From Paenibacillus sp. FSL H8-0048 (GTDB taxonomy: Bacteria > Bacillota > Bacilli > Paenibacillales > Paenibacillaceae): a stretch of DNA of 64,000 bases. Below the pieces are notes generated by a model. It was given only the letters and a program-made list of their open reading frames with translations. It did no database searches and was not told where the DNA came from. Position 1 is the stretch's first letter. Each line of letters starts with the position of its first letter. The stretch spans positions 5,146,001 through 5,210,000 of the forward strand of contig NZ_JBBODF010000001.1 of assembly GCF_038002825.1 (NCBI RefSeq), given 5' to 3'. Position numbers and translations under genes: made by a program. Shown in pieces: positions 8,519 through 16,477 of the stretch.

Positions 8519-8597
8519 AGACAGGACGGAACTTCTGCCTGGGCTGCTGCCGGGAGACAAGAACGGGAAGAACCAGTACTGAGTAAGGAGACAGAAT

Positions 8598-9791
8598 ATG
8601 CTTCAGAAGATTAAGAAGATTGACGGCGTCATCGTGGTGATTCTTATGCTGCTGATGGTGGTCAGCATTTTCTCCATATACAGTGTGACCCACGGGCGCG
8701 ATAGGCTGGACGGGTCGCATATCAAGATGATCAAGTTCTATATCATAGGCTTCGTTGCCTTTTTCGGACTGACGTTCGTGGACTATCGGTTACTTGTAAA
8801 ATATGCGTTATATGTGTACATCACGGGGATTGGCATTCTGATCCTGGTCAGCTTTGTCGGCACAGAGCAGAACGGTGCGCAAGGCTGGATCAAGTTCGGC
8901 AACAGCTTCAGTCTTCAGCCGGCTGAGCTGTTCAAGCTGATTCTAATTCTGTTCCTGGCGGCTGTACTGGTCCGCAAAAAAAAGAATAAGCTGCTGTTCT
9001 GGCGCGATGTGGTTCCGCTGGCATTGTTCAGTCTCCTGCCGTTTGTGATCGTAATCAGCCAGAATGACCTGGGCAATGCGCTCTCGTACATTGTTATTCT
9101 GATCGGTCTCCTCTGGATCGGTAATATCAAGTTCACCCATGCGCTGATCGGACTGCTGGTTATAGGCGGCTCTGCGGCTGCCGGAATTATGAGCTATATT
9201 CATTATCACGATGAAATTAAGGATTTCTTGGTAGATATCAAACGCTCGCACTGGATCGAGCGCTTCGACCCTTGGTTGGTGCCGGATAAGGCGACGGCCA
9301 AAGCGATCTATCATACAAAGAACGCCAAAATAGCGATCGCCTCCGGCGGGATGAGCGGTGAAGGCTACATGACGGGCAGCTCAGTGCAGACCGACCGTGT
9401 GCCATACACCTATTCGGACTCCATTTTTGTCCAGATCGCGGAGGAATACGGCTTTGTCGGATCGGCGCTGGTGCTGCTGCTGTACTTTATCCTGATTCAC
9501 CGGATGATACTAATTGCACTGGAGTGCAAGGACAGGGGCGGTCCATTCCTGATCGTCGGGGTGGTGGCGATGCTGCTGTACCAGATTTTTGAGAATATCG
9601 GGGCCTTCCTGGGCCTGATGCCGCTGACGGGGATTACGCTGCCGTTCATCAGCTTCGGGGGAACCTCGCTGCTGATCAACATGGCGAGCATAGGGCTTGT
9701 CATGAGCGTGCGTCTGCACGGGCAAGAGGTGGAGGAGGATTTGCCGAGTCCTGCGCTGTATTCTTCCCCGGCTCCCGCCAAAAGAAGTTAA
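8598..9791 (+). CDS. RodA/FtsW/SpoVE-family protein (copy 1)
   Basis: 397 residues and about ten hydrophobic segments. This SEDS family polymerises peptidoglycan glycan strands together with class B penicillin-binding proteins. Family marks are GAQGWIKFG followed by LQPAELFKL, the QNDLGNALSY region, PYTYSDSIFVQIAEEYGFVG, and the C-terminal GLMPLTGITLPFISFGGTSLL. ATG 8598 follows AAGGAGAC. It lies directly upstream of a close paralogue and spoIIR, in the place where Bacillus has ywkF. Whether it serves elongation, division or sporulation cannot be read from the sequence. Confidence 0.92.
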   Translation: MLQKIKKIDGVIVVILMLLMVVSIFSIYSVTHGRDRLDGSHIKMIKFYIIGFVAFFGLTFVDYRLLVKYALYVYITGIGILILVSFVGTEQNGAQGWIKFGNSFSLQPAELFKLILILFLAAVLVRKKKNKLLFWRDVVPLALFSLLPFVIVISQNDLGNALSYIVILIGLLWIGNIKFTHALIGLLVIGGSAAAGIMSYIHYHDEIKDFLVDIKRSHWIERFDPWLVPDKATAKAIYHTKNAKIAIASGGMSGEGYMTGSSVQTDRVPYTYSDSIFVQIAEEYGFVGSALVLLLYFILIHRMILIALECKDRGGPFLIVGVVAMLLYQIFENIGAFLGLMPLTGITLPFISFGGTSLLINMASIGLVMSVRLHGQEVEEDLPSPALYSSPAPAKRS

Positions 9792-9843
9792 CTCATTAAG
9801 AATAGTAAAGCCCGCGCATATGGGGAAGCTGGATGCTTCATCT

Positions 9844-9885
9844 ATACCGGAATTCTTCGTATACGAAGGGTTCCGGTATTTTTTT
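9844..9885 (+). terminator. Rho-independent terminator between the two rodA/ftsW-like genes
   Basis: ATACCGGAA / TTCCGGTAT with an inner palindromic segment (CTTCGTATACGAAG) and seven T. The two paralogues are therefore probably separate transcription units. Confidence 0.85.
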
Positions 9886-9982
9886 GTTCCCAATTGAATT
9901 ACAATGGAAATTAGTGGGTTGAAGCCTGGGCTGGGTGCAGCGGGCGGATTCCTAATCCGGAGAGGTTGAGGGGTATATCCTT

Positions 9983-11179
9983 ATGTTGCAGAGAATCAAA
10001 AGAATAGACGGCAGCATTGTGCTTATTTTGATTATGCTGATGGGGATCTGTATCTTCTCCATTTACAGTGTGACTCACGGAAGAGACGACCTGGATGGTA
10101 TGCATATCACCATGCTTAAATATTATGCGCTGGGTTTTATCGCTTTTATCCTGATTACCCTGTTCGATTACCGCCTGCTGGTGCGCTACGGACTCTATAT
10201 ATACATCGCCGGGATCGGGATTCTGCTGTCGGTCAGCTTTTTCGGCAAGGTCAAGAATGGTGCCCAGGGCTGGATCGGTATTGGAGACTTAAGCATTCAG
10301 CCGGCGGAGCTGTTCAAGCTGATTCTGATTATTTGTCTGACCACCGTGCTTGTCCGCAAAAATAAAGCCCGGCTCCAGTTCTGGCGCGATGTCGTGCCGC
10401 TGGGTCTGATTGCACTGATGCCATGCGCACTGGTCATCATCCAGAATGATCTGGGCAATGCGCTCAGCTATATCGTAATCCTGCTTGGCCTGCTATGGAT
10501 CGGGCATATCAAATTCTCCCATGCGCTGATCGGGCTGATTATCGCGGGCGGAGCAATTCTGGGCTTCATCCTGTGCTATATCAACTATCACGAACAGACG
10601 GTTAATTTCATTGAAAAAACGCTGGGCCGGGACCATTTCGTCAGCCGGTTTGACCCTTGGCTGGTGCCTGAGCTGGCGAGCAGTACTGCGAGCTATCAGA
10701 CGAAAAATGCCCAGACAGCGATCGGCTCCGGGGGCCTGAAGGGAGAAGGCTATTTGCAGGGCAGCTCCGTACAGAGCAACCGCGTGCCTTATCTGTATTC
10801 GGAGTCGATTTTTGTGCAGATCGGGGAAGAATTCGGGTTCCTGGGCGCTGCGGCGCTGCTGATGCTCTTTTTCATCCTGATCCACCGATTAATTCTGATT
10901 GCCCTGGAATGCAGGGACCGCGGCGGGCCGCTCCTGATCGTCGGGATCGTAGCGATGCTGCTGTATCAGATTCTGGAGAATATCGGTGCAATGACCGGAC
11001 TGATGCCGCTTACCGGCATTACTCTCCCGTTCATCAGCTACGGCGGGACCTCGCTGCTGATTAATATGGCCTGTATGGGGATAGCGATGAGCGTAAGGCT
11101 CTACGGGCAGGATGTGGAGGATGATCTTCCGCTGCCGCAGCCGGACACGAAGGGCAAATCCCTCTTGTCCAAAATCTAG
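9983..11179 (+). CDS. RodA/FtsW/SpoVE-family protein (copy 2)
   Basis: 398 residues, colinear with copy 1 from the first residues (MLQRIKRIDG against MLQKIKKIDG) to the end. The same SEDS motifs occur (GAQGWIGIG, IQPAELFKL, QNDLGNALSY, GLMPLTGITLPFISYGGTSLL). ATG 9983 follows GAGAGG...GGGG. The two genes plainly come from a tandem duplication, and the similarity extends into the upstream DNA (GCCTGGGCTG occurs before both starts). The paralogues differ most in the large extracytoplasmic loop (about residues 195-235), so they may pair with different transpeptidases. Confidence 0.92.
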   Translation: MLQRIKRIDGSIVLILIMLMGICIFSIYSVTHGRDDLDGMHITMLKYYALGFIAFILITLFDYRLLVRYGLYIYIAGIGILLSVSFFGKVKNGAQGWIGIGDLSIQPAELFKLILIICLTTVLVRKNKARLQFWRDVVPLGLIALMPCALVIIQNDLGNALSYIVILLGLLWIGHIKFSHALIGLIIAGGAILGFILCYINYHEQTVNFIEKTLGRDHFVSRFDPWLVPELASSTASYQTKNAQTAIGSGGLKGEGYLQGSSVQSNRVPYLYSESIFVQIGEEFGFLGAAALLMLFFILIHRLILIALECRDRGGPLLIVGIVAMLLYQILENIGAMTGLMPLTGITLPFISYGGTSLLINMACMGIAMSVRLYGQDVEDDLPLPQPDTKGKSLLSKI

Positions 11180-11217
11180 CCGCTAGATTTCCTGCTTCAT
11201 AAATAATAGATTACTAG

Positions 11218-11246
11218 GTTTGCAGTCTCTCATTCCTGGACATACT
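11218..11246 (+). promoter_or_regulatory. Possible sigma-F promoter of spoIIR
   Basis: GGACATACT at 11238-11246 fits the sigma-F -10 consensus GGNNANAHT exactly. A -35 at 11218-11222 (GTTTG) is only three of five against GYATA, with 15-bp spacing. spoIIR is sigma-F-controlled in Bacillus subtilis. If correct, the upstream in-frame ATG at 11220 lies before the transcript start and cannot be used. Confidence 0.45.
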
Positions 11247-11285
11247 GGGAGCATAAGAGGTTCAGAGGGAGAGGGGCTGCGGAAG

Positions 11286-12077
11286 ATGGAGGATGTTAAG
11301 CTGGAACGCGGGGATTCCCTGCGGATTACCTTTAAGTATACTGCCATTTTAATTTGTTTTTTTATGATTCTGATGATGGCCTGGGAAGGGCAAAAAAGTG
11401 ATGCTGCCGTAGCAGAGGTATCCATCCCGCAGGAGTCCATCCGCTTGCGTATTCTGGCGAATTCGGACGGCACCGGGGATCAGCTGGTGAAGCGCCAGAT
11501 TCGTGACCGGATCGTGGAGCAGATTAATCAGTGGGTGGCGGGGCTTGAAGATCCGCAGAGTCTGGAGCAGGCCCGTGCCCTGATCCGTAATCATCTGCCG
11601 GAGCTGAATGAGCTGGTGGGCAGAGAGCTGGCGCAGCGCGGGATTGAGTACGGCTATCAGGTGGAGCTGGGCACGGTTCCTTTTCCGACCAAAATGTATG
11701 GCGGCCGGGTCTACCCTGCCGGAGAATATGAGGCTGTCCGGGTCACGCTTGGCGCAGGCAAAGGGCAGAACTGGTGGTGTGTGCTGTTTCCGCCGCTCTG
11801 CTTCATCGATGCGGGAACCGGGGATGCTGCGGCTGCGGAACCGGCTGCTGCGAAGGCAGGGGCGAAGGATGTTACTAAGGTCTCAGTCAAGGCTTCGGGA
11901 GACGGCGCGAAGGTGAAGGCTGCGGATGGAACAGCGAAAGGGGCAGTATCCAGTCTATCTGATTCATCTAACAAGGAAGAAAGCGCGGGGGATGCTGCTG
12001 AGGCACCGAAGGTAAAGTTCTTCGTGTGGGAGCTGCTGAAGAATATCTGGAGCTGGATCTGCGGGCTGTTCTCCTGA
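11286..12077 (+). CDS. spoIIR: Stage II sporulation protein R
   Basis: Forespore-secreted signal that triggers SpoIIGA to process pro-sigma-E in the mother cell. It shows a membrane segment or signal peptide near the N-terminus (about residues 16-32 from ATG 11286), the family opening IRLRILANSD, then LVKRQIRDRIV and the core FPTKMYGGRVYPAGEY...WWCVLFPPLCF. I prefer ATG 11286, which follows GAGAGGGGC and lies downstream of the candidate promoter; ATG 11220 would add 22 residues. The Ala/Lys/Ser-rich stretch at about residues 178-240 is an insertion before the conserved C-terminal hydrophobic tail and looks like a linker. Confidence 0.93.
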   Translation: MEDVKLERGDSLRITFKYTAILICFFMILMMAWEGQKSDAAVAEVSIPQESIRLRILANSDGTGDQLVKRQIRDRIVEQINQWVAGLEDPQSLEQARALIRNHLPELNELVGRELAQRGIEYGYQVELGTVPFPTKMYGGRVYPAGEYEAVRVTLGAGKGQNWWCVLFPPLCFIDAGTGDAAAAEPAAAKAGAKDVTKVSVKASGDGAKVKAADGTAKGAVSSLSDSSNKEESAGDAAEAPKVKFFVWELLKNIWSWICGLFS

Positions 12078-12166
12078 ATGTCCTGAAAAGCATGGCATAA
12101 ACGTACATTGGATTCTACAGTTTTTGCGCCGGATATGGTACGATGATTGCAGCACTTGAGCAGAAG

Positions 12167-12191
12167 CGGCTCCGCCTGAGGGGGCCGTTTT
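12167..12191 (+). terminator. Rho-independent terminator after spoIIR
   Basis: CGGCTCC / GGGGCCG (one G.U pair) followed by TTTT. Nothing else is visible between here and array C except a shared flank, GTTGTGGACAAGGTG at 12221-12235, that also precedes array D. Confidence 0.6.
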
Positions 12192-12278
12192 GGTCGTATA
12201 GTAAACTATTTTTTCTTCCTGTTGTGGACAAGGTGCTTGAAACCAAATGCAATCAACTGGTACGGGTCTTATGAACCG

Positions 12279-12617
12279 AATGTATGTGAAAAACAGCATA
12301 CATTGTGCTGGCACGGTAGGCGCATGCTCTAATGTATGTGAAAAACAGTATATATTGTGCTGGCACGGGAGGCGCATGCCCGAATGTATGTGAAAAACAG
12401 TATATATTGTGCTGGCACGGGAGGCGCATGCCCGAATGTATGTGAAAAACAGTATATATTGTGCTGGCACGGGAGGCGCATGCCCGAATGTATGTGAAAA
12501 ACAGTATATATTGTGCTGGCACGGGAGGCGCATGCCCAAATGTATGCCAAAAACAGCATACAATGGCTGCCACGCAGGCGCATGGCCCAAATGTATGTGA
12601 AAAACAGCATACATTGT
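12279..12617. repeat. Stem-loop repeat array C: seven units of 52 bp
   Basis: Units begin at 12279, 12331, 12383, 12435, 12487, 12539 and 12590. The first and last have AATGTATG, loop TGAAAAACAG, CATACATT (8-bp perfect). The middle four have TATATATT as the right arm, which still pairs with AATGTATG at all eight positions if two G.U pairs are allowed. The spacer TGTGCTGGCACGGGAGG is nearly identical in the middle units, so this is not a CRISPR array. A related partial unit (AAATGCAATCAACTGG) begins near 12245. The remaining DNA to 12701 holds no gene. Confidence 0.96.
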
Positions 12618-12701
12618 TTTGGCGTGAAGGTAATCCTGTCCATCCGTCAAGGTGACTTTGTTCGAAATATAAGAATTCAATAAGAAAGCTAGTGATGATA
12701 G

Positions 12702-13874
12702 ATGACTGAAGATCAATATTCACCGTTTGCGGCCCAGCGCCGCAGCGGTCATATAGAGTCCACTCTGTACTGGAGCCTTGCTTCCGGTGAGGCGGGAACG
12801 GACGGCGAATTGGGGAGTTCTGCCGGCTGGCAGCCGGGCGGGTGTGACCACGGCATGATCTCGGAAGCGGCAGCGCTGCTGCGGAGCGGGGAGACGGTGG
12901 CCTTTCCGACGGAGACGGTGTACGGACTGGGCGCAGACGCGAGGAATACCGCAGCGGTTGAAGCGGTATTCGCAGCCAAAGGCCGTCCCTCCGATAACCC
13001 GCTGATCGTACATATTGCCCGGCGGGAGGATCTCGAACGTCTGGTGACGGAGGTGCATCCGGTGGCCTCGGCACTGATCGATGCCTTCTGGCCCGGCCCG
13101 CTGACGCTGGTGCTGCCGGTCCGTCCCGGCGTTCTCTCGCCGCTGGTAACGGCGGGCCTGGATACGGTTGGCGTGCGTATGCCGGATCATCCGGTGGCGC
13201 TTGCGCTGCTGCGCGCGGCGGATTGCCCGGTTGCAGCGCCCAGCGCCAACCGCTCCGGGCGGCCGAGTCCGACGCTGGCCGCCCATGTGCTGGAAGACCT
13301 CGCCGGATATATCGGCGGGGTTCTGGACGGCGGCGCGGCCGGGGTCGGCCTGGAGTCGACCGTGGTGCAGGTGCAGCCGGACGGGACGGTAGTCGTGCTC
13401 CGTCCCGGAGGCATCACCGCCGAGCAGCTCGCGGCGGTGACCGGCACTGAAGCGGCCGCCGCGGCGCCGGCCGCCGGCAGCAGCCCGGCGCCGCGCGCGC
13501 CGGGCATGAAGTACACGCACTATGCCCCGCGCGGCGCGCTTGGCATCGTACGCGGCTCCTCCGCGCAGCGCGTGGCGGAGACCGCCGCCGGGCTGCTGCA
13601 GGCGGCGCAGCGGGCGGGCGAGATCACGGGCCTGCTCCTCTTCGAGGATCACAGGGCCCTGTATCCCGCCGACCCGGCCGCCTGCACGGTGTCTCTCGGC
13701 TCGCTGTCCTCGCCGGAGGAGGCCGCCCGCTTCCTGTATGCCGCCTTGCGGCGCTTCGATGAAGCGGGGGCCACGTACATTCTGGCCGAGGCCTGCCCGG
13801 TCACGGGCCTCGGCGCAGCCATCATGAACCGGCTGATGAAAGCTGCCGGTGATACGGTGATCGACGCCGGTTAG
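12702..13874 (+). CDS. ywlC: L-threonylcarbamoyladenylate synthase, long (Sua5) type
   Basis: Makes threonylcarbamoyl-AMP from threonine, bicarbonate and ATP for the t6A37 modification of tRNA. The catalytic YrdC domain spans about residues 52-245: GETVAFPTETVYGLGADA, AAKGRPSDNPLIVHI, PSANRSGRPSPT and GLESTVV. A linker with an Ala-rich run and then the Sua5 C-terminal domain follow (APGMKYTHYAPRG), giving 390 residues. Roughly 50 N-terminal residues before the domain are not conserved, and the ATG at 12702 has only a weak RBS, so the start is uncertain. The same gene precedes ywlD and ywlE in Bacillus. Confidence 0.93.
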   Translation: MTEDQYSPFAAQRRSGHIESTLYWSLASGEAGTDGELGSSAGWQPGGCDHGMISEAAALLRSGETVAFPTETVYGLGADARNTAAVEAVFAAKGRPSDNPLIVHIARREDLERLVTEVHPVASALIDAFWPGPLTLVLPVRPGVLSPLVTAGLDTVGVRMPDHPVALALLRAADCPVAAPSANRSGRPSPTLAAHVLEDLAGYIGGVLDGGAAGVGLESTVVQVQPDGTVVVLRPGGITAEQLAAVTGTEAAAAAPAAGSSPAPRAPGMKYTHYAPRGALGIVRGSSAQRVAETAAGLLQAAQRAGEITGLLLFEDHRALYPADPAACTVSLGSLSSPEEAARFLYAALRRFDEAGATYILAEACPVTGLGAAIMNRLMKAAGDTVIDAG

Positions 13875-13954
13875 CAAGCTGCTGTTAGCATGGCATGGAC
13901 CATATCCTACTGCTAAGAGACTGGAACTCATAAGATTAACGTGGAGGTGTTTCT

Positions 13955-14125
13955 ATGAGTGGAAAGGATCAGGAAGCCGATCTGGACAAACTCAGAGAGC
14001 TTGAACGCCAACTGAAGGAACGCGGTCAGCAGTTGGCGGAGATGGAGGGGCAGTTGGCTGAGATGGAGGAAGAGCTGGCCATCCTCAAAAAAGCAAAGGA
14101 ATATTTCGATAAACCCGAAAAATGA
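13955..14125 (+). CDS. Small 56-residue coiled-coil protein
   Basis: ATG 13955 has a strong RBS (GGAGGT at 13943-13948, six bases upstream), and the frame runs to TGA 14123-14125. The composition is almost all helix-forming, with heptad leucines (LDKLRELERQL then LAEMEGQLAEMEEEL), i.e. one long amphipathic coiled coil. The ending LAILKKAKEYFDKPEK closely resembles the C-terminal leucine-zipper end of IS3-family OrfA proteins, but no helix-turn-helix or OrfB is present. It could be a domesticated zipper fragment or an unrelated small structural protein. No function is assigned. Confidence 0.6.
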   Translation: MSGKDQEADLDKLRELERQLKERGQQLAEMEGQLAEMEEELAILKKAKEYFDKPEK

Positions 14126-14271
14126 ATTTTCAGTTAAGCTGATACACCTGATTTCACGCAGGCCCTGGTCCCTCCGGCCCACCCTGCCATCCACCTCACA
14201 GTCATGAATACCATCTTGTCCGCATATCGTTGTTGTACAAGAACTTACGGACTCAGGGTGGAGGGTTATTC

Positions 14272-14868
14272 ATGGGCTGGGACGGAATATATGGGGGTTG
14301 GGGCGGGATACATGGCGGCTGGGGCCAGTTAGTAACAATAGCTATTATGGCAATTGCGCTGGGAATGGATGCGTTCTCGCTGGGCGTGGGCATCGGGATG
14401 AGGGGTATCCGGCTGCTGCATGTGCTGCAGCTTAGCCTGCTGATTGCTTTTTTTCATGTGCTGATGCCGCTGCTGGGCTTGTTCACGGGCAGCTATGTCG
14501 GCCATTTGCTGGGACAGGTTACCACCTATGCAGCCGGAGGTCTGCTTGTACTGCTGGGCGGACATATGGTGTTCAATTCCTTCCGCCAGGACGACGGCGG
14601 CAGCAGCCGGCAGATGGATCACCGGACGATCTGGGGGATGCTGCTGATCTCACTCAGTGTAAGCGTGGATTCTTTCTCGGTCGGGGTTTCACTCGGGATG
14701 TTTGTGAATAGTATTATACTAACCGTGCTGGCCTTCGGTGCCTGCGGCGGTGTTATGTCCATTACTGGGCTGCTGCTGGGCAGGCGGGTGAGCCGCGGCC
14801 TCGGAGAGTACGGGGAAGCGCTGGGCGGAGCCATTCTCCTTGCGTTTGGCTTGATGTTCATCTTTTGA
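14272..14868 (+). CDS. ywlD: MntP/YtaF-family membrane protein, putative manganese exporter
   Basis: About 198 residues with six hydrophobic segments in two related halves, each carrying an acidic signature in a helix: IALGMDAFSLGVGIG in the first half and LSVSVDSFSVGVSLG in the second. This pseudo-symmetry is typical of the MntP branch of the LysE superfamily. In Bacillus the ywlD gene occupies the same place between ywlC and ywlE. I chose ATG 14272, preceded by GGTGGAGGG; an upstream TTG at 14230 would add a Gly/Trp-rich 14 residues with no RBS. No manganese riboswitch is visible upstream. Confidence 0.85.
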   Translation: MGWDGIYGGWGGIHGGWGQLVTIAIMAIALGMDAFSLGVGIGMRGIRLLHVLQLSLLIAFFHVLMPLLGLFTGSYVGHLLGQVTTYAAGGLLVLLGGHMVFNSFRQDDGGSSRQMDHRTIWGMLLISLSVSVDSFSVGVSLGMFVNSIILTVLAFGACGGVMSITGLLLGRRVSRGLGEYGEALGGAILLAFGLMFIF

Positions 14869-14941
14869 TACAATAACGGCAATACCCATAATTTTTAGGC
14901 TGTACCAATCGAAATTATAATGTTTACCGGAGGTGGAAAGG

Positions 14942-15529
14942 TTGCTGCATATTTTATTTGTCTGCACAGGTAATACCTGCCGTAGTCCCATGGCCGAAGG
15001 GCTTCTGCGGAAGCTTGCGAAGGAGCGGGGCATTCAGGTGGAGGTGCGGTCTGCCGGCGTTTCTGCTGTCCCGGGTACTTCCATATCCAGACATGCTGCG
15101 GGCATTCTGCAGGATGAAGGGATTCAGGACCGCATCGTATCCTCACAGCTGGACGGGGAGGCGGTAGCCTGGGCCGATCTGATTCTTACCCTGACAGGAG
15201 CGCATAAGCGGCACTTGCTGCAGTATTTTCCTGACGCCGTTACCAAGACCCATACTCTTAAGGAGTATGTCCAGACGCAGGAATCCGTGAATGCCGATAT
15301 CCGGGAGCTGGACAGCTTGTATGCAGAGGCGGAGCTGAACCTGGCCCTGGGCACCGAACCGGATGCAGCGGCTATGCAGCGGATGATTGAGATCCGCCAG
15401 CGTATCCCCAGCTTCGATATCAGTGATCCGTTCGGCGGCTCGCGGGAAGATTACGAGCTGGCGGCATCCGAGATCCGCACGGCGCTGTACGGTCTGCTCG
15501 ATAAGCTTGAATCGCTAAGACGGCTTTGA
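14942..15529 (+). CDS. ywlE: Low-molecular-weight phosphatase, probable protein-arginine phosphatase
   Basis: About 195 residues. The P-loop is FVCTGNTCRSPMAEG (CX5R with catalytic Cys near residue 8), and the general acid lies in the late SDPFGG motif. In the arginine phosphatase YwlE of Bacillus, a Thr replaces the Ile of classical tyrosine phosphatases inside the P-loop; the same Thr is present here (GNT), so removal of McsB-type phosphoarginine marks is the better prediction. The protein is longer than YwlE (about 150 residues), the extra lying between about residues 110 and 145. The start is TTG 14942, seven bases after GGAGGT; GTG 14933 would overlap that RBS. Confidence 0.88.
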   Translation: MLHILFVCTGNTCRSPMAEGLLRKLAKERGIQVEVRSAGVSAVPGTSISRHAAGILQDEGIQDRIVSSQLDGEAVAWADLILTLTGAHKRHLLQYFPDAVTKTHTLKEYVQTQESVNADIRELDSLYAEAELNLALGTEPDAAAMQRMIEIRQRIPSFDISDPFGGSREDYELAASEIRTALYGLLDKLESLRRL

Positions 15530-15655
15530 AGTGGTTGATTTTTTGTGGACTATCCCTTAAGATGTAATAAATATGATCCGGTTCCGGTGTAACTGGCGAC
15601 AAGTGTGGATGAAACCACGATGGAGCACCTGGAATAAACGGCCGGTCGCCTGGGC

Positions 15656-15698
15656 AAAAGAGCACATCCGCAGTTCAACCTGCGGACTGCTCTTTTTT
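15656..15698 (+). terminator. Rho-independent terminator after ywlE
   Basis: AAAAGAGCA with TCCGCAG, paired with CTGCGGA and TGCTCTTTT, ending in a six-T run. It separates ywlE from ywlG. Confidence 0.88.
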
Positions 15699-15751
15699 GT
15701 TTAAAAGTTGCATCTCCATGGAAATCAGAAACGGTTGAAGGGGGCGGTAAG

Positions 15752-16405
15752 ATGGAGGAAATCCTGAAGCAGAAGTCAGGAGATGAGCGCTTATCCGGTA
15801 TGGCGGCTGCAGAGCAGCAGCTAACGGACAGCGGGGAGCTTTCGCTCTCCGCGGCCACTGCTGCGGTAACGCGTGAACTTGCAGTAGCGGGAAAGCTCGG
15901 TCCGGGAAAAATCCTGGCCGTAGGAGCCAGCACGAGTGAAGTGGCGGGGAAGCGGATTGGGACAGGCGGTGCGCTGGAGGTTGCGCGGCAGCTGCTGGAG
16001 GGGATTACGCAGATTGCGGATGAATTTGGTTTTCACCCGGTCTATCAGTGCTGCGAGCATTTGAACCGTTCGCTGGTGATGGAACGTGCCCTGCTGGAAG
16101 CCCTTGGCCTTAGAGAGGTGTCGGCTGTACCCATTCCGGGAGCTGGGGGCTCCATGGCTGCTGCGGCCTACCAGTCCATGACAGATCCGGTGCTGGCAGA
16201 GACCATTGAAGCTCATGCCGGTATAGATATCGGGGAGACCCTGATCGGCATGCATCTGCGCAGGATAGCTGTACCTTACCGGCCTAGCCTGCGGTATGTC
16301 GGGGCTGCCCGGGTCAATGCCGCATGGAGCAGACCGCCGCTGATCGGCGGGGAACGGGCTGTGTACCGCACGCCTGAGACTAGCGGTTCCGCCAATTGTG
16401 ACTGA
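15752..16405 (+). CDS. ywlG: YwlG/UPF0340 family protein
   Basis: 217 residues, somewhat longer than the usual 180-190. It shows the family's conserved stretches: KILAVGASTSEVAGKRIG near residue 50, YQCCEHLNRSLVMER near residue 97, VPIPGAGGSMAAAAY, and GIDIGETLIGMHLRRIAVPYRP. The function of the family is unknown. ATG 15752 follows GGGGGCGG. It sits just before glyA as in Bacillus; rpiB, which lies between ywlE and ywlG in Bacillus, is absent here. The C-terminal 30 residues look unconserved. Confidence 0.88.
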   Translation: MEEILKQKSGDERLSGMAAAEQQLTDSGELSLSAATAAVTRELAVAGKLGPGKILAVGASTSEVAGKRIGTGGALEVARQLLEGITQIADEFGFHPVYQCCEHLNRSLVMERALLEALGLREVSAVPIPGAGGSMAAAAYQSMTDPVLAETIEAHAGIDIGETLIGMHLRRIAVPYRPSLRYVGAARVNAAWSRPPLIGGERAVYRTPETSGSANCD

Positions 16406-16477
16406 AGTGATGGGCTTTATTTAACGGTTTCGTCTTAACACCACATAAATCAGAGTTATAGGGAGGAAATTAGAAAC

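Noticed and set aside
12279..12617. CRISPR array
   Set aside because: Unit and spacer are both repeated, the conserved part is a hairpin with fixed spacing, and no cas gene is near.
11964..13074. Long - strand frames over array C and the ywlC start
   Set aside because: Repeat-driven and overlapping a well-supported + strand gene; no RBS.
12720..13931. 403-residue - strand frame opposite ywlC
   Set aside because: Antisense frame of a G+C-rich gene with clear YrdC/Sua5 motifs on the + strand.
14126..14271. Manganese (yybP-ykoY) riboswitch before the MntP-type gene
   Set aside because: The gap is short and shows neither of the conserved loops.
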